Shown here: piece by piece, positions 6,591 to 8,070 of the stretch | How the letters are laid out: each line of letters starts with the position of its first letter | Numbering within the stretch: position 1 is the first letter of the stretch | Assembly: GCA_009926905.1 (NCBI GenBank) | Contig: RFNX01000631.1 | Coordinates: forward strand, 1-8,070 | Reading direction: 5' to 3' | Length of the DNA: 8,070 nucleotides | Origin: Flavobacteriales bacterium | Lineage (GTDB): Bacteria > Bacteroidota > Bacteroidia > Flavobacteriales_D > Crocinitomicaceae | Notes under the pieces: model-generated | What the model saw: only the letters and a program-made list of their open reading frames with translations | The model's database searches: none | What the model was told of the DNA's origin: nothing | Program-made: the position numbers and the translations under genes

Positions 6591-6780
6591 TGGTATTATA
6601 CCATCATCATTTTCAATCCGCCGTGGAGACATTTATTGCGTAATTTGGTGTAAACTAAAATTCCAAGATAGAATATCTACTCTTCAGCCTCATTCTGTGG
6701 ATAATTTTAGAACTTGATTTGGTATAATACCAAATTTCACACAATCTGTCGTATATAAATTCTGTTTGGTATAAAGCCGA
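6591..6780. repeat. cluster of TGGTATWATACCA palindromes and partial copies
   Basis: Two near-identical palindromes are seen: TGGTATTATACCA (6591-6603) and ATTTGGTATAATACCAAAT (6717-6735, nine-base arms around one central A). Each 13-bp core is the reverse complement of the other. Two degenerate relatives share the left half: TTTGGTGTAAACTAAA (6644-6659) and TTTGGTATAAAGCC (6765-6778). Centres are at about 6597, 6652, 6726 and 6773. They could be binding sites for a dimeric regulator acting on the lipoprotein gene, or remnants of a small palindromic repeat. Spacing is not evenly phased with the helix. Confidence 0.5.
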
Positions 6781-6827
6781 CATGACATTCTTTCGAATTA
6801 TAATACGATATTGTATGTCATCGTCGG
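6777..6827. repeat. imperfect inverted repeat, possible hairpin
   Basis: CCGACATGACAT (6777-6788) is answered by ATGTCATCGTCGG (6815-6827), complementary except for one extra base. The 26-nt interior is AT-rich, with TTCGAA (6792-6797) and an ATAC/GTAT pair (6803-6816). The arms abut the last TTTGGTATAA partial copy. No T-run follows on either strand beyond GGTTT, so it does not look like a standard terminator. It could be an operator, a leader-like structure or the end of a small mobile remnant. Confidence 0.45.
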
Positions 6828-6880
6828 TTTAAATTGAGAAAAGAAGCAATCAGAAACTTCAATTCCCTGCAGGTAGTAAC

Positions 6881-6911
6881 AAAAAAGGCAACCTCTTTCG
6901 AAATTGCCTTT
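6881..6911 (-). terminator. rho-independent terminator of the Nif3-like/zinc-ribbon operon
   Basis: On the minus strand AAAGGCAA (6911-6904) pairs perfectly with TTGCCTTT (6891-6884) around a 12-nt loop, and the T-run continues to 6881. It lies 20-50 bp after the zinc-ribbon stop codon (TAA at 6931-6933), the expected place to end this transcript. Confidence 0.88.
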
Positions 6912-6930
6912 AACTATTTAGATGTTAATC

Positions 6931-7683
6931 TTATTCTTCTGTACCTTCAACTGGAACTAAGATACGACCACAATGCTCACACACGATGATTTTCTTCTTC
7001 GTAACGATGTCTAATTGTCTTTGAGGTGGGATTTTGTTGAAGCAACCTCCACAAGAACCACGCATTACTTGAACTACTCCTAATCCGTTTTTCGCGTTTT
7101 CACGTAAACGAGAGTATGCAAAAATCAAACGAGACTCAATTTTTTTCTTCGCGTCATCTGATGCTTTCATCAAACGATCTTCGTCTTTTTGTGTTTCGCT
7201 AACAATTGCATCCAATTCTGCTTTTTTACCAGCTAAATCTTCTTGTTTCATTGTCAAACGATCCGTAGCGTCAGAAAGCAATTCTTTTTTACCTTCGATT
7301 TTGAATTTCGCTTCTTTGCTTTTTTTCTCGTTCAATTTAATTTCCAATTCTTGGAATTCAATTTCTTTCGCAAGCGATTCAAACTCTCTGTTATTTCGAA
7401 CGTTGTTTTGTTGCTCTTTGTATTTAGAGATAGCAGTCTCAGAATCTTTAGAAGCTTGTTTACGATCAGAAATTTCAGTTTCAATTTCCTTAATTTCTTC
7501 GTTGATTTTAGCGATTCGAGTATTCAATCCGCTAATCTCATCTTCTAAATCTTGAACTTCAAGAGGTAATTCACCACGAATGGTACGAATTCTATCAATC
7601 TCAGAATCGATTTTTTGAAGTTCGAAAAGCGAATCTAGCTTCTCTGCGATTGTAGCTTCTTTCTTGGTTGCAGTTGCTGCCAT
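6931..7683 (-). CDS. coiled-coil C4-type zinc-ribbon protein (COG1579 / CdsZ-like)
   Basis: A 250-aa cytoplasmic protein. Residues 12-185 are almost continuous helical coiled coil with heptad-like Glu/Lys/Leu and the typical ELPLEVQDLEDEI block (38-50). The C-terminus is a zinc ribbon with C211-x2-C214 and C235-x2-C238 (GSCGGC and CEHCGR), separated by KIPPQRQLDI. This is the DUF164/zf-RING_7 architecture of COG1579, which includes chlamydial CdsZ; in Bacteroidota the protein is conserved, and a nucleic-acid-binding or scaffold role is assumed rather than shown. It starts 3 bp after the Nif3-like stop, so the two are surely co-transcribed and probably translationally coupled. It ends at a strong terminator. 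By eye, its codons look more regular and less AT-biased than those of the accessory genes, which suggests higher expression. The MAATATKK start is the only good one. Confidence 0.92.
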   Translation of the reverse strand: MAATATKKEATIAEKLDSLFELQKIDSEIDRIRTIRGELPLEVQDLEDEISGLNTRIAKINEEIKEIETEISDRKQASKDSETAISKYKEQQNNVRNNREFESLAKEIEFQELEIKLNEKKSKEAKFKIEGKKELLSDATDRLTMKQEDLAGKKAELDAIVSETQKDEDRLMKASDDAKKKIESRLIFAYSRLRENAKNGLGVVQVMRGSCGGCFNKIPPQRQLDIVTKKKIIVCEHCGRILVPVEGTEE

Positions 7684-7686
7684 GGG

Positions 7687-8070
7687 CTAAAAATAGTTTA
7701 TCGGATTTGTATTATGTTCTGTTAAATGGATGGCAAAGTTAGTAAAATTTTCTTTAATTTTTTCAGCTAATAAATTTGATGTGAATTGTTCACTCTCAAA
7801 ATGTCCAATATCGGCAATTATGATATTGTTTTCAGCATCAAAAAACTCATGGTATTTAAAATCACCGGTAATAAAAATATCCGCTTTTTGTTGCACAGCT
7901 TTGGATAGAAGGAAACTTCCTGAACCTCCACAAAGCGCTACAGTTTTTATTTTTTTGCCAAAAAGTTGCGTGTGACGAATCGCTCCACAGTTGAAAGTTT
8001 TTTTAAGTTGCGTCAAGAATTCATTTTCGTCGAGCTCATTTTCCAATTCTCCAATCATTCCAGCGCCTTC
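7687..8070 (-). CDS. Nif3-like dinuclear metal centre protein, C-terminal part, runs off the right edge
   Basis: 128 codons including the stop are in the window, and the frame stays open through the right edge. The Met at 8056-8058 is internal: the four codons before it read E-G-A-G, giving EGAGMIGELE, a known Nif3 block. Further on come ALCGGSGSFLL, ADIFITGDFKYHEFFDA and ADIGHFESEQF; the His and second Glu of GHFESE (codons 7801-7803 and 7789-7791) are the expected metal ligands of the C-terminal half. Family members in Bacteroidota are about 365 aa with a PII-like insert, so roughly a third is seen. They form hexamers with a two-metal site. The label 'GTP cyclohydrolase I type 2' is widely used but weakly supported, and the cellular role is unsettled. 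The gene is directly followed by the zinc-ribbon gene, a conserved pairing. Confidence 0.93.
   Translation of the reverse strand, partial: EGAGMIGELENELDENEFLTQLKKTFNCGAIRHTQLFGKKIKTVALCGGSGSFLLSKAVQQKADIFITGDFKYHEFFDAENNIIIADIGHFESEQFTSNLLAEKIKENFTNFAIHLTEHNTNPINYF

Larger units (their letters stand above)
6455..6930. other. 476-bp gene-free region rich in palindromes
   Basis: The region between the 321-aa lipoprotein and the zinc-ribbon gene holds no convincing gene on either strand. It contains the zinc-ribbon terminator (6881-6911), an imperfect 51-bp inverted repeat (6777-6827), the TGGTATWATACCA palindromes with their partial copies (6591-6780), a candidate -7 box (6533-6540), and one short plus-strand frame of 31 aa (6548-6643) that I do not call. 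No tRNA, rRNA or CRISPR-like unit is visible. Confidence 0.6.

Noticed and set aside
6717..6827. Chromosome dimer resolution (dif/Xer) site
   Set aside because: The palindromes do not match the 11-6-11 Xer site arrangement as I know it, and the same core occurs twice nearby.
7243..7555. Two overlapping plus-strand frames of 101 and 84 codons inside the zinc-ribbon gene
   Set aside because: They are antisense shadows of the Glu/Lys-rich coiled coil, giving Phe/Ser-rich strings, and have no start signals.
7730..7975. 81-codon plus-strand frame inside the Nif3-like gene
   Set aside because: It is antisense to strongly conserved Nif3 motifs and has no recognisable domain.

Overview
The window looks chromosomal and comes from a low-G+C member of the Bacteroidota, most likely a flavobacterium-type organism (Flavobacteriales). 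Several things point there: the AT-rich composition, exported proteins whose signal peptides end in A/G followed by Gln, a DUF2490 outer-membrane protein, a TAnnTTTG-type -7 promoter box, A-rich leaders instead of Shine-Dalgarno sites, and the Nif3-like / C4 zinc-ribbon gene pair in the form usual for Bacteroidota. A genus cannot be read from the sequence. Every gene I accept is on the minus strand, so transcription runs from high to low coordinates.

Layout in transcription order. At the right edge (7687-8070) is the C-terminal third of a Nif3-like dinuclear-metal protein. Three bases further on comes a coiled-coil C4 zinc-ribbon protein (6931-7683), closed by a clear rho-independent terminator (6881-6911). 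A 476-bp gene-free stretch follows (6455-6930); it is rich in palindromes, including two copies of TGGTATWATACCA and an imperfect 51-bp inverted repeat.

From 6454 down to 2546 lies a run of small exported proteins: a 321-aa lipoprotein, a DUF2490-type outer-membrane beta-barrel, a 132-aa lipocalin-like secreted protein, a 201-aa Cys-rich lipoprotein and a 219-aa secreted protein. None has a known job. Then come a GNAT acetyltransferase (1851-2402), a 115-aa secreted protein, a VOC-fold protein (935-1354) and, running off the left edge, the N-terminal half of an AlgI-type MBOAT O-acyltransferase (1-729).

Two copies of a 26-nt sequence of the form TTCG-N4-GGCGAATTCTTAATGGTT, each bounded on its far side by an inverted CATTAAG, sit upstream of the GNAT and Cys-rich lipoprotein genes. 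One copy lies inside the 5' extension of the GNAT reading frame and argues for the shorter start.

The genes do not form one recognisable pathway. Nif3-like plus zinc-ribbon is a conserved housekeeping pair; the rest looks like a low-constraint accessory stretch of cell-envelope proteins. I do not see a convincing new defence, secretion or mobile system. The most unusual material is the repeat family and the palindrome cluster.
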